Below are positions 1-6,307 of a stretch of 7,177 nucleotides of DNA, in pieces. Position 1 is the stretch's first letter. Every line of letters begins with the position of its first letter. This DNA is from Chitinophagales bacterium (GTDB lineage Bacteria; Bacteroidota; Bacteroidia; Chitinophagales; UBA10324), in assembly GCA_026786335.1 (NCBI GenBank), contig JAJAYG010000329.1, positions 1 through 7,177 of the forward strand. Reading direction: 5' to 3'. The position numbers and the translations under genes are program-made. The notes under the pieces were generated by a model. That model did not search any database. It saw nothing but the letters and a program-made list of their open reading frames with translations, and was not told the origin of the DNA.

Positions 1-259
1 AACCATAGAAAGTATGAAAGCCGCCATTGGCACCGGCAATATCACCAAAACGGTGAGCAATATTAAAATTGAGGTTATGCTTTTTGTTGGTTTCGTTTGT
101 TTGCGCATTAATAACTTTAAATGCTTTAAAGGTTGCGCTTACATATTCCTTTGCATTATTATCGGAAGAACTATTTACAATATCAGAGAGATCATCTTGA
201 GCGAAAATGTAAATTGAGGAGAGGCAAATGACAAAGTAAGTAAGGAGAATTTTTTTCAT
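1..259 (-). CDS. DUF5777-family outer-membrane beta-barrel protein, N-terminal part (3' end beyond window)
   Basis: This open frame starts with ATG at 259-257 and stays open for 86 codons to the left edge, so the C-terminal part is missing. Residues 1-20 form a Sec signal peptide (MKKILLTYFVICLSSIYIFA) with likely cleavage before QDD. The mature N-terminus contains YVSATFKAFKVIN (39-51) and FNIAHRFGDIAGANGGFHTF (65-84). As I recall the family, this is the opening of DUF5777 barrels: a 'VSATFK..R.IN' strand, then an 'ISHRFG' strand and a G-rich turn before 'F.G'. The function of the family is not established; members are expected in the outer membrane and often sit beside YceI and small heme-type proteins, as here. 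It is the last visible gene of a probable three-gene unit, 144 nt after the YceI stop. The family call is from motif memory, not a profile search. Confidence 0.72.
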   Translation of the reverse strand, partial: MKKILLTYFVICLSSIYIFAQDDLSDIVNSSSDNNAKEYVSATFKAFKVINAQTNETNKKHNLNFNIAHRFGDIAGANGGFHTFYG

Positions 260-403
260 ATCATTCAATCTTATAATTAAGGATTATTTGAGGGTATAAA
301 TATCGGGACTATTAAAGCAGTCTGCTAAAATATTATTTCGAAACAGGTATTAAATATTTTTTGAAATCGAATTCATTCAAAAAGCTACTTATCAATAATT
401 TAA
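260..403. other. intergenic spacer, no feature found
   Basis: The 144-nt AT-rich gap lies between the YceI stop and the DUF5777 start. On the minus strand I found no match to the Bacteroidota -7 box TAnnTTTG with an upstream TTG, and no hairpin good enough for a terminator. The spacer therefore does not by itself split the YceI-DUF5777 pair into two transcription units. Confidence 0.5.
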
Positions 404-952
404 TTACTTAGGTGGTAGCGGTTTAAGAACACCATTAACTTTTACTGCTACTGATTCTGCAATATTTTTTAATACTACAGTAGGGATTTCAATTTTGTAA
501 TCGGCAAGTTTAACATCAAAAGCACAGGTTATTTCTAATTGCCCATCAGAAACCACAATGGTTCCGGGAAAAATTCTGTTTTGTGTAACACCATGAATGG
601 TAAAATCACCGGTAACAGTTACGTTGTAGGTTCCGTTCTTAGTTAGATCAACATCTTCATTTATTTTTCCTTTTAAAGTACCTGTAGGGTATTTTTCACT
701 CTCAATATAGTTTTCGTTAAAGTGCTCTTGCATAAGGGATTTTTTAAAAACGAAAGAACTCATTTGCACCTTAAAAAAAACATCTTTGGTTTTTACATTA
801 ATGGCTGCAACAGCTTTATCACTCTTTGCAGCAATATCTTCAATTGGTGTGGAAGAGAAAAAAGAAATATTTGCATTTGGGCTCATTAAAATATCCTGAG
901 CATTTAATTGAATTGTAAATACACTTAGAATTATAATGATTAGCGATTTCAT
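404..952 (-). CDS. YceI-family periplasmic lipid/polyisoprenoid-binding-type protein
   Basis: The 182-residue product has a signal peptide at residues 1-19 (MKSLIIIILSVFTIQLNAQ) and a YceI lipocalin-like beta-barrel over about 20-178. Visible family hallmarks are ISFFSSTPIEDIAAKS (29-44), the lM..HFNENYiESeKYP motif (73-89) followed by GTLKGKI, the GTYNVTVTGDFTIHGVTQ strand pair (107-124), and DYKIEIPTVV (151-160) with a C-terminal VAVKVNGVLK. YceI proteins are soluble periplasmic barrels that bind long amphiphilic ligands such as polyprenyl quinones; the ligand here cannot be read from the sequence. The length matches single-domain YceI proteins. The gene lies 43 nt after the heme-type lipoprotein gene and upstream of the DUF5777 barrel, which suggests co-expression as an envelope module. 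The ATG at 952-950 is the natural start because the signal peptide begins there. Confidence 0.92.
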   Translation of the reverse strand: MKSLIIIILSVFTIQLNAQDILMSPNANISFFSSTPIEDIAAKSDKAVAAINVKTKDVFFKVQMSSFVFKKSLMQEHFNENYIESEKYPTGTLKGKINEDVDLTKNGTYNVTVTGDFTIHGVTQNRIFPGTIVVSDGQLEITCAFDVKLADYKIEIPTVVLKNIAESVAVKVNGVLKPLPPK

Positions 953-995
953 TTTATTAATTTTTTAATTTAACAGGAAGCCAATAATAATACCA

Positions 996-1421
996 TTAAT
1001 TATTCTTTCCACCTTGTAACAACCAATAGTTTAATTTCTCTTTATCACAACTCTCCATTACCACAGGGCCATTTGAAATCGACTTGGGCATTGTTGCATT
1101 AGGGCTAATTACAAAATCATACATGATGCTGTATGCTCCGCCATCGGAATATGGTTGTAAAAGATCATAGGTGGTAAAATCGTAGCCGAGTGAAGAATTG
1201 GTTCCGTGACAATCACCAAAAGACTGATCTGTGCAATAAGTGATCATAATTGGTACAATATCGTTCATGAATGAAATGCTATCGGTTCCGTTTTGCGTGC
1301 AACTGGTATCTGCCGGCGGTATTGGAGCTGCCTTATCTTTAGAGCAGGAGGTAAAATAAAGACTTGATGCTATTGAAAGGAAGATAGCCGATACCGCAAT
1401 AAATTTTTTGATGGAGGGCAT
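996..1421 (-). CDS. putative heme-type (cytochrome c-like) lipoprotein with unusual C-x7-CH motif
   Basis: The 141-residue product carries a lipoprotein signal: a hydrophobic stretch at 7-22 and lipobox FTSC with the lipidated Cys at residue 26, followed by SKDKA. The mature part resembles the small Bacteroidota cytochrome c-like domain: SFMNDIVPIM (50-59), then C63-TDQSFGD-C71-H72-G, TTYDLL (83-88), an N-A-T-M111-P segment that could supply an axial Met, and the closing helix EKLNYWLLQGGKNN (128-141), comparable to the family ending 'i..Wi.qGa.nN'. Additional cysteines are C41 and C125. The two putative heme-linking cysteines are separated by seven residues rather than two, so covalent heme c attachment is uncertain and the pair could instead form a disulfide or metal site. 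It is first in a probable operon with YceI (43 nt gap) and DUF5777. Fold assignment is moderate; heme binding is inference. Confidence 0.7.
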   Translation of the reverse strand: MPSIKKFIAVSAIFLSIASSLYFTSCSKDKAAPIPPADTSCTQNGTDSISFMNDIVPIMITYCTDQSFGDCHGTNSSLGYDFTTYDLLQPYSDGGAYSIMYDFVISPNATMPKSISNGPVVMESCDKEKLNYWLLQGGKNN

Positions 1422-1443
1422 TTATTTTTTCGAAAATTATTTT

Positions 1444-1643
1444 TTATTTCTGAAATTATATTTTCCTGATAATATTTTGATGTTGGGTAACGAAGTTTAC
1501 AAAGTACATTGCTGAAGTAATGTTATCATTCAATCTGAATTTATGCGGTTGCGATCCTCCTGTTTCATTGCGATTAAGTAATTGCTGAACGGGCCTTCCT
1601 TTCAAATCATAATTGTGACAACATATATTCCTGAAACTGAATA
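1444..1643 (-). pseudogene. orphan, decayed T9SS C-terminal sorting tail
   Basis: From 1611 down to 1447 the minus strand reads as a 55-codon segment beginning YDLKGRPVQQLLN and containing KFRLNDNITSAMYFVNF. It aligns without gaps to the last 55 residues of the neighbouring secreted protein (YDLNGKLLQTMLN..., FKLANTIGSGMFLINY), with 22 identities by my count. The ends match as well: R-K-I-stop-F-Q-K against KKIFIQK, with a TAA at 1458-1456 replacing the Phe codon and the natural TAA at 1446-1444. Just upstream, YSVSGIYVVTI (1643-1611) reads in another frame. Restoring one T at about 1611-1613 would join it as VVTIYDLKG, the usual Por-secretion-tail strand. No start or cargo domain is attached, so this is a dead remnant of a second T9SS cargo gene or a relic of an older C-terminus. 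The tail identity is solid; the upstream extension is weaker. Confidence 0.75.
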
Positions 1644-1666
1644 CAGCATAACTGAATAGGGTGAAA

Positions 1667-2521
1667 CTACTTCTGAATAAAAATCTTTTTGGTGATTGAT
1701 TGCGCCGCCGAAGAATAGTTGATTAAAAACATTCCGCTACCGATGGTATTGGCAAGTTTAAAAGTATTTACCTGCTTGCCTTGCAAAGAGTTTTCGTTGA
1801 GCATAGTTTGAAGCAATTTACCATTCAAATCATAAAGGCTGATGCGCACAGGTTCAATACCACTGTGATTATACTCAACTGTGATTTGGTTGTAGACAAG
1901 ACTTTGAATGTTAAATGAACCTTCATTATTACCGCTTGAAAATATTCCATTTGTACTATCGGCACAAATTTGAAGTGAACTTGTGTAAATATGATCTCCT
2001 GAACTTAGGTTATTATTATTTGAAGCATTCCCTGCAGCGTAAAAAGTGATACAGCCAATATTAGTTGATGGTGCAATCCATGGAAAGGTCCAAGTATTAT
2101 TCTCATCAGCATCTTTATGAGCTCGGTATTTTCTATTCGGAAATGTTCCGCTTATAGGGCTTGAAGTTACTTTGCCATTTTTCTCAGCTAAAAAAGTTCC
2201 GGGTGTAAGAGCATTCGCCTCATCTAATGCAGTAAGTTCGAAACCCCATTCGGTAATGGTTACCTCGCTAACAGTTACCGTTACATCATAGGTATCACCA
2301 GGAATATATTTGAGATTTGGATCGGAAAAAGTAATCGTCACATTTCCTGTGAATGTATTTGGTGTTGTGTTGTGGGAGGTGCTTGTACCACATGTGGTTT
2401 CTGAAGGTGCGCCCGTTCGTGCTGCCACAGGTTGAACTTCATTTGTAAAAACATCGGAATAACTAAAAACAATTGTTAAAATTAAAAGTATAGCTGCAAT
2501 GGTAGAATTTCTGAAACTCAT
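1667..2521 (-). CDS. secreted choice-of-anchor V (Reeler-like) protein with T9SS type A sorting tail
   Basis: The 284-residue product has a signal peptide (hydrophobic core at about 8-20). A choice-of-anchor V type domain covers about 33-190, recognised by AARTGAPSETTC (33-44), NVTITFSDPNLKYIPGDTYD (60-79), TVTVSEVTITEWGFELTALD (81-100), a W-T-F-P-W-IAPS stretch (143-151), then the hallmark ITFYAAGNASNNNNLSSGDH and IYTSS. Residues from about 208 to 284 form the T9SS sorting tail, with VRISLYDLNGKLLQ (225-238), GMFLINY (264-270) and the basic end KKIFIQK. The product should cross the outer membrane through the type IX system and be released or surface-anchored; its biochemical activity is unknown. 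Relatives, as I recall, have a Cys-x-x-Cys-His-like site after GAP; here only C44 and H50 remain (TCGTSTSH). A strong candidate promoter lies just upstream, so it probably starts its own unit. The gene is followed by the tail remnant. Confidence 0.85.
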   Translation of the reverse strand: MSFRNSTIAAILLILTIVFSYSDVFTNEVQPVAARTGAPSETTCGTSTSHNTTPNTFTGNVTITFSDPNLKYIPGDTYDVTVTVSEVTITEWGFELTALDEANALTPGTFLAEKNGKVTSSPISGTFPNRKYRAHKDADENNTWTFPWIAPSTNIGCITFYAAGNASNNNNLSSGDHIYTSSLQICADSTNGIFSSGNNEGSFNIQSLVYNQITVEYNHSGIEPVRISLYDLNGKLLQTMLNENSLQGKQVNTFKLANTIGSGMFLINYSSAAQSITKKIFIQK

Positions 2522-2567
2522 TCTTATTTATTTTAGGGGATAAAAATAGATGTTAAAAATCCGTTCA

Positions 2568-2595
2568 CAAAATTACGGCATACGATAAACCACAA
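2568..2595 (-). promoter_or_regulatory. candidate Bacteroidota-type promoter (TTG-N17-TAATTTTG)
   Basis: On the minus strand TTG (2595-2593, part of TTTG 2596-2593) is followed after exactly 17 nt by TAATTTTG (2575-2568). The latter matches every fixed base of the Bacteroidota -7 consensus TAnnTTTG, and TTG matches the -33 element. The spacing is at the short end of what is reported for Flavobacterium-type promoters. Transcription would start near 2561, leaving a leader of about 40 nt before the ATG at 2521. The element begins directly after the bcp stop codon, which fits a new unit for the secreted T9SS cargo gene. Confidence 0.6.
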
Positions 2596-2596
2596 A

Positions 2597-3085
2597 CTAA
2601 ATGCGTACTCTGTTATCTGAATTAATGATTTTTAAATAGCTGTCAAGTATTTCCTGCGCGTGATTTTTCGAATGCACCTTCCTGAAAATTTTTACAATCT
2701 TTCCTTTCTCACTAATAATAAAAGTTTGGCGCAACACGCCCATGTATTCGTGCCCAAACATTTTTTTTAATGCCCAACATTCATAAGCATCAATAATTTT
2801 TCTATCGGTATCAGCCAGCAGTTGAAACGGGAGATTAAATTTTGTTTGGAATTTTCTGTGAAGTTTTTCATTCTGAGGGCTTACTCCAACAATAACAAAT
2901 CCTTCTTTTTTTAGTAAAGAAAAATTATCGCGCAGGTTACATGCTTCGATTGTGCAAGTGGGAGTATCATCTTCGGGATAGAAATACAAAATCACTTTCT
3001 TCCCTAAAAAATCTTTTAGAGAAACTAATTTCCCTGTTTGATCTTTTGCATTAAATGCAGGCGCTTTGTCTCCTTCGTTCAGCAT
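2597..3085 (-). CDS. bcp: peroxiredoxin, BCP/thioredoxin-dependent thiol peroxidase
   Basis: The 162-residue cytoplasmic protein (no signal peptide) reduces H2O2 and organic hydroperoxides using thioredoxin as electron donor. It opens with LNEGDKAPAFNAKDQTGK (2-19), then LKDFLGKKVILYFYPEDDTP (23-42). The active site is T41-P-T-C44-T-I-E-A-C49: C44 is the peroxidatic Cys and C49, five residues on, is the resolving Cys typical of the alpha-helix-2 type BCP subfamily. The conserved active-site Arg is in YMGVLRQTFII (R119). FPED-like and ACNLRDNF signatures are intact, so the enzyme should be active. The P-T-C in place of the more common P-G-C is a minor change. It ends slightly longer than typical 150-residue members. 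The start lies 6 nt after the M23 peptidase stop, so it is almost certainly co-transcribed with it. Confidence 0.95.
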   Translation of the reverse strand: MLNEGDKAPAFNAKDQTGKLVSLKDFLGKKVILYFYPEDDTPTCTIEACNLRDNFSLLKKEGFVIVGVSPQNEKLHRKFQTKFNLPFQLLADTDRKIIDAYECWALKKMFGHEYMGVLRQTFIISEKGKIVKIFRKVHSKNHAQEILDSYLKIINSDNRVRI

Positions 3086-3091
3086 GTTTTG

Positions 3092-4789
3092 TTACTTTTT
3101 AAATTTATAGTTAAAGGTATTTTCATTATTTACCTGATCGCTAACGGTAATTTTCAAACTATGTTCGCCTGTAGAAATTGCTTCATCCAATTCAACGATC
3201 ATGCGATCATTTTTTGCATCATAAGCCATTAAGATCCATTTGCCATCGAGCATTGCTTTATAATTGGTAACACCTGTGAGATTATCACTAACTGTAAACC
3301 GCAAATCATCACGCGTAATCAGTTGGTTTTGTTTAATGCCATAAGGAATAATTGAAGGTGCCATGGTGTCAACCATTACAGAATAATCACCCAGATCTCT
3401 AATTTTTGCAGTGATCCAATTGCCATCCCATTGCGAAGTCTTGCTGCTGATTTTTCCATTTTCATTTCTAAAAACAATTGCTGCTTTACTTTTTAAATTT
3501 GATTTTATAGGGTAAGGAAGAATGGCAAGATCAGCAGCACTGTGAAGTGGTGTATAGGAATTTTGAAGGGAATGAATGGGGCTTAAAAATTTTGCAGCTG
3601 ACATTGTTTTGTTGTAATGAAAATAAAAATCTTCATACAACACGCCCATAGGAATTGAAAGTTTAACACTATCATTTGCAAAACTGTTTATGTGATTGTA
3701 GCTAAACTTTACCTCAGTCTTTTGAGGGGCAGGTTCTTTTTTCTCTTTACCCGAATATTTTATTTTAAAATTTAATACTGAAACATTGCCGCTTGCATCA
3801 CTTGCCGAAATTCGAATGCGGTGAGTGAGCGTATCTTTAAAATTAATGATGCCTTTGTTTTCAGAAGATGCATAGATGGTGTTCTTATCACCGGGCAGAA
3901 TAAATGTTTTTTGTATTGCCGTGTTGGTTTCTTTCCATTGCTTGTAATCAATGTGAGCATTTACATAGCGGTTGTTTAAAAAATTAAGGCGGTCAAGTTT
4001 CATAGAGAATACAATTTCGCCATCAAGAGTTGCTTCAACCTTATACAATCCAAGATCGCTTTCCGATTCATTCATTTTATCTTCTGCTTCGAGCCCAAAG
4101 CCAATTGAAGAGTGATTGATAATGATGGAATCACTTTTCAATTTATAAACCCCACCCGATTGAACGATGCCAGAAGCTTCAGCTGCTTCATTATAATAAT
4201 TGCCCTGCGGATAAACATAAAGCGCCTTTAGCACAGGCGGAATTCTGTCATCAACCTCTATAAAATCTTTTGGATTTAGTGGAAATGTTTCACCGCTTGC
4301 ATCGCGTATTTCAAAATGCAGGTGAGGCCCGCCGCTGTTTCCCGAGTTTCCTGAGATGCCGATCATGTCGCCTTTTTTTACAGCAAATTTTTGCGCATCG
4401 GGGAATAATTCAATTTCGAAACTCTGCTTTGCATACTGCTGATCTTTAACAAATTTTGCAATGGCTTCATTAAAACGATCGAGGTGTGCATACACCGTCA
4501 TGTAACCATTGGGATGTATGAGGTAGAGCACATTTCCAAAACCGCCTGCCGAAACTTTTATTCTTGAAACATAACCATCGGCAGCAGCATAAACTTTATA
4601 ACCTGTTTTACCATTGGTTTTAATATCGTATCCGGTATGAAAATGATCGGTGCGCACTTCACCAAAATTTGCTGATAACAAAAGTGGAATATCCAAGGGA
4701 CTTCGAAACTTTGGTGCCTGAGCAAACACATTCTCACAGAAAACAGAAGCAATTAATATTTGAAGGATCAATAATTTTTGATGAATCAT
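3092..4789 (-). CDS. exported M23-family (LytM-type) zinc metallopeptidase with C-terminal beta-rich region
   Basis: Starting at the ATG at 4789-4787 gives 565 residues with a clean signal peptide (MIHQKLLILQILIASVFCEN then VFAQ). An in-frame ATG at 4819 would add 10 residues ahead of it and overlap the upstream gene, so I prefer the shorter start, which lies 7 nt after the symporter stop. The peptidase domain covers about 40-165. Zinc ligands are H51 and D55 in FHTGYD, and H158 in PHLHFEIRD (156-HLH-158); the auxiliary His is H102 in VYAHLD. GISGNSGNSGGPHLHFE is the classic LytM signature, so the enzyme should be catalytically competent, cutting peptide cross-links in peptidoglycan. The remaining 380 or so residues are beta-rich, with Ig-like stretches such as SDSIIINHSSIGFGLEAEDK and a final GEHSLKITVSDQVNNENTF, which I read as substrate- or partner-binding domains. 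It probably acts in the periplasm in cell-wall remodelling. Confidence 0.92.
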   Translation of the reverse strand: MIHQKLLILQILIASVFCENVFAQAPKFRSPLDIPLLLSANFGEVRTDHFHTGYDIKTNGKTGYKVYAAADGYVSRIKVSAGGFGNVLYLIHPNGYMTVYAHLDRFNEAIAKFVKDQQYAKQSFEIELFPDAQKFAVKKGDMIGISGNSGNSGGPHLHFEIRDASGETFPLNPKDFIEVDDRIPPVLKALYVYPQGNYYNEAAEASGIVQSGGVYKLKSDSIIINHSSIGFGLEAEDKMNESESDLGLYKVEATLDGEIVFSMKLDRLNFLNNRYVNAHIDYKQWKETNTAIQKTFILPGDKNTIYASSENKGIINFKDTLTHRIRISASDASGNVSVLNFKIKYSGKEKKEPAPQKTEVKFSYNHINSFANDSVKLSIPMGVLYEDFYFHYNKTMSAAKFLSPIHSLQNSYTPLHSAADLAILPYPIKSNLKSKAAIVFRNENGKISSKTSQWDGNWITAKIRDLGDYSVMVDTMAPSIIPYGIKQNQLITRDDLRFTVSDNLTGVTNYKAMLDGKWILMAYDAKNDRMIVELDEAISTGEHSLKITVSDQVNNENTFNYKFKK

Positions 4790-4796
4790 CTTTGAA

Positions 4797-6263
4797 TTAG
4801 GTGCTAAGGTAAAATTCATTCTTCTTTGAAATGAAAATTAAGCCAAGAAATGTGATTGCACCATTGATCACCAGCAATTCAAAACCCAATTGATAACCAT
4901 TGAACCATTGCTGCGAATGTGCATTTAGGAAATAGCAAATCACCGGTGATGCAATGCAAACCACCGGGCTCAATCTGTCATTTATTTTTCTTTTAGTAAA
5001 CATCCCGAAACTGTATAAGCCAAGTAAAGGACCGTAAGTATAGCCGGCTATTGTGAGCACGGTGCTGATCACTGATGCATTGCTGAAAGTTTTAAAATAA
5101 ATGATGCACAATAAAAATATTACAGCGAAAGAAAAATGAACCAGATACCTCACATTAGTTTTCTTCTTTTCATTCCAATTATTCTTTTCGCGCAGGCCAA
5201 TAATGTCAATGCAGAATGCACTGGTAAGAGCGGTGAGTGCACCGTCGGCACTTGGGTATAGTGCCGAGATTAGCCCAAGAAGAAAAATTAATCCTGCTGC
5301 TTCACCTAAATAATTTAATGCTATGGTTGGAAACAATTGATCTGTTTGAGCAGGAATTATAATTGAATTAAGATCGGCAAATACAAACAATACAGCACCG
5401 AGCAGCAGAAAAAGAAAATTAACTGCAACTAAAATGAAGCTAAAGGTGAACATGTTCTTTTTTGCTTCGCCAATATTTTTGCAGCTCAGATTCTTCTGCA
5501 TCATTTCCTGGTCGAGCCCCGTCATTGCAACGGTAATAAAAATGCCGCTGAGAAATTGTTTGACGAAAAACTTTTTGTCTTTCCAATCCCAAACAAAAAC
5601 ATTTGTAAGATGTTTTTCATTAATCGCAGTAATCATTTGTGTAGGAGAAAATCCAAGCTGGTTCATTACCAATAATACTGATAAGATGAGCGCAAGCAAC
5701 ATGCAGGTAGTCTGTATCATATCAGTCCATACAATTGTTTTTACGCCGCCCTTAAATGTGTAGAGCAAAATAAGACCAATGATGATTGCGCCGGTTACTA
5801 TAAACGGAACATTCAATTTATCGAGTACAAATACCTGCAACATGTTTACTACTAAAAATACGCGAATAGATGCACCCAGTGTTCTTGATAAAATAAAAAA
5901 TGATGAACCCGTTTTGTAAGTAGCTACTCCAAATCTTTGATTAAGATAAGTATAAATTGAAGTTAGATTCAACCTGTAATACATTGGTAATAAAACTAAA
6001 GCAATAATTACGTAGCCCACAAAATAGCCGAACACAATCTGCATATATGCAAATTGCTTTACGCCAACTTCTCCAGGCACGCTCATAAAAGTTACTCCGC
6101 TCAGTGAGGTGCCAATCATTCCATAAGCAACGAGGTACCATTTTGATTTTTTGTTGCCGATAAAAAAAGAATGCGCATCGGCGCCTCGTGCTGTGTAGAA
6201 TGAAATAACAAGCAGAATTAAAAAGTAGGCGAATACAATAGTTAGGATGAGTACAGGAGACAT
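4797..6263 (-). CDS. sodium:solute symporter (SSS family) permease
   Basis: The 488-residue inner-membrane protein has about 13 hydrophobic segments, as expected for the SSS/LeuT-fold family. Hallmarks in order are GTSLSGVTFMSVPGEVG (51-67), YLNQRFG (106-112), the FKGGVKTIVWTDMIQ loop (170-184), TGLDQEMMQKNLSCKN (248-263) with a downstream AKKNM, and LYPSADGALTALTSAF (335-350). The last lies where the family's sodium-site serines/threonines on transmembrane segment 8/9 are expected. It would import an organic solute with Na+; the substrate cannot be inferred from sequence or neighbours. The length is normal and no frameshift is seen. It follows the epimerase gene by 44 nt and is followed within 7 nt by the M23 peptidase, so it belongs to the same operon-like block. 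A link between the transporter and recovery of wall-derived compounds is possible but unsupported beyond adjacency. Confidence 0.93.
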   Translation of the reverse strand: MSPVLILTIVFAYFLILLVISFYTARGADAHSFFIGNKKSKWYLVAYGMIGTSLSGVTFMSVPGEVGVKQFAYMQIVFGYFVGYVIIALVLLPMYYRLNLTSIYTYLNQRFGVATYKTGSSFFILSRTLGASIRVFLVVNMLQVFVLDKLNVPFIVTGAIIIGLILLYTFKGGVKTIVWTDMIQTTCMLLALILSVLLVMNQLGFSPTQMITAINEKHLTNVFVWDWKDKKFFVKQFLSGIFITVAMTGLDQEMMQKNLSCKNIGEAKKNMFTFSFILVAVNFLFLLLGAVLFVFADLNSIIIPAQTDQLFPTIALNYLGEAAGLIFLLGLISALYPSADGALTALTSAFCIDIIGLREKNNWNEKKKTNVRYLVHFSFAVIFLLCIIYFKTFSNASVISTVLTIAGYTYGPLLGLYSFGMFTKRKINDRLSPVVCIASPVICYFLNAHSQQWFNGYQLGFELLVINGAITFLGLIFISKKNEFYLST

Positions 6264-6307
6264 TGATTGTTTTTTCTCTGCGGCAAATAAAGTAAGTGTT
6301 TGCTGTG

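Noticed and set aside
14..217. Plus-strand open frame of 67 codons
   Set aside because: It lies entirely opposite the minus-strand DUF5777 gene, whose signal peptide and family motifs are clear; the plus-strand product resembles nothing.
259..271. 13-nt sequence TATCATTCAATCT repeated at 1524-1536
   Set aside because: One pair of this length is expected by chance in an AT-rich 7-kb window, and the two copies sit in unrelated contexts (a gene leader and the tail remnant).
316..326. 11-bp palindrome AGCAGTCTGCT between the YceI and DUF5777 genes
   Set aside because: The stem is too short with almost no loop, and there is no following T-run on the minus strand, so it is not a credible terminator or clear operator.
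1432..1439. TAATTTTC on the minus strand just before the heme-type lipoprotein gene as a -7 box
   Set aside because: It lacks the final G, has no TTG at the proper distance upstream, and lies only about 10 nt from the start codon.
4558..4752. Minus-strand open frames in alternative frames within the M23 and symporter genes (also 3772-3960 and 5941-6141)
   Set aside because: They are out-of-frame readings of well-supported genes with no independent motifs.
5434..5763. Plus-strand open frame of 109 codons inside the symporter gene
   Set aside because: It is antisense to a well-conserved membrane protein and its length is explained by the complementary codon pattern; there is no promoter or recognisable domain.
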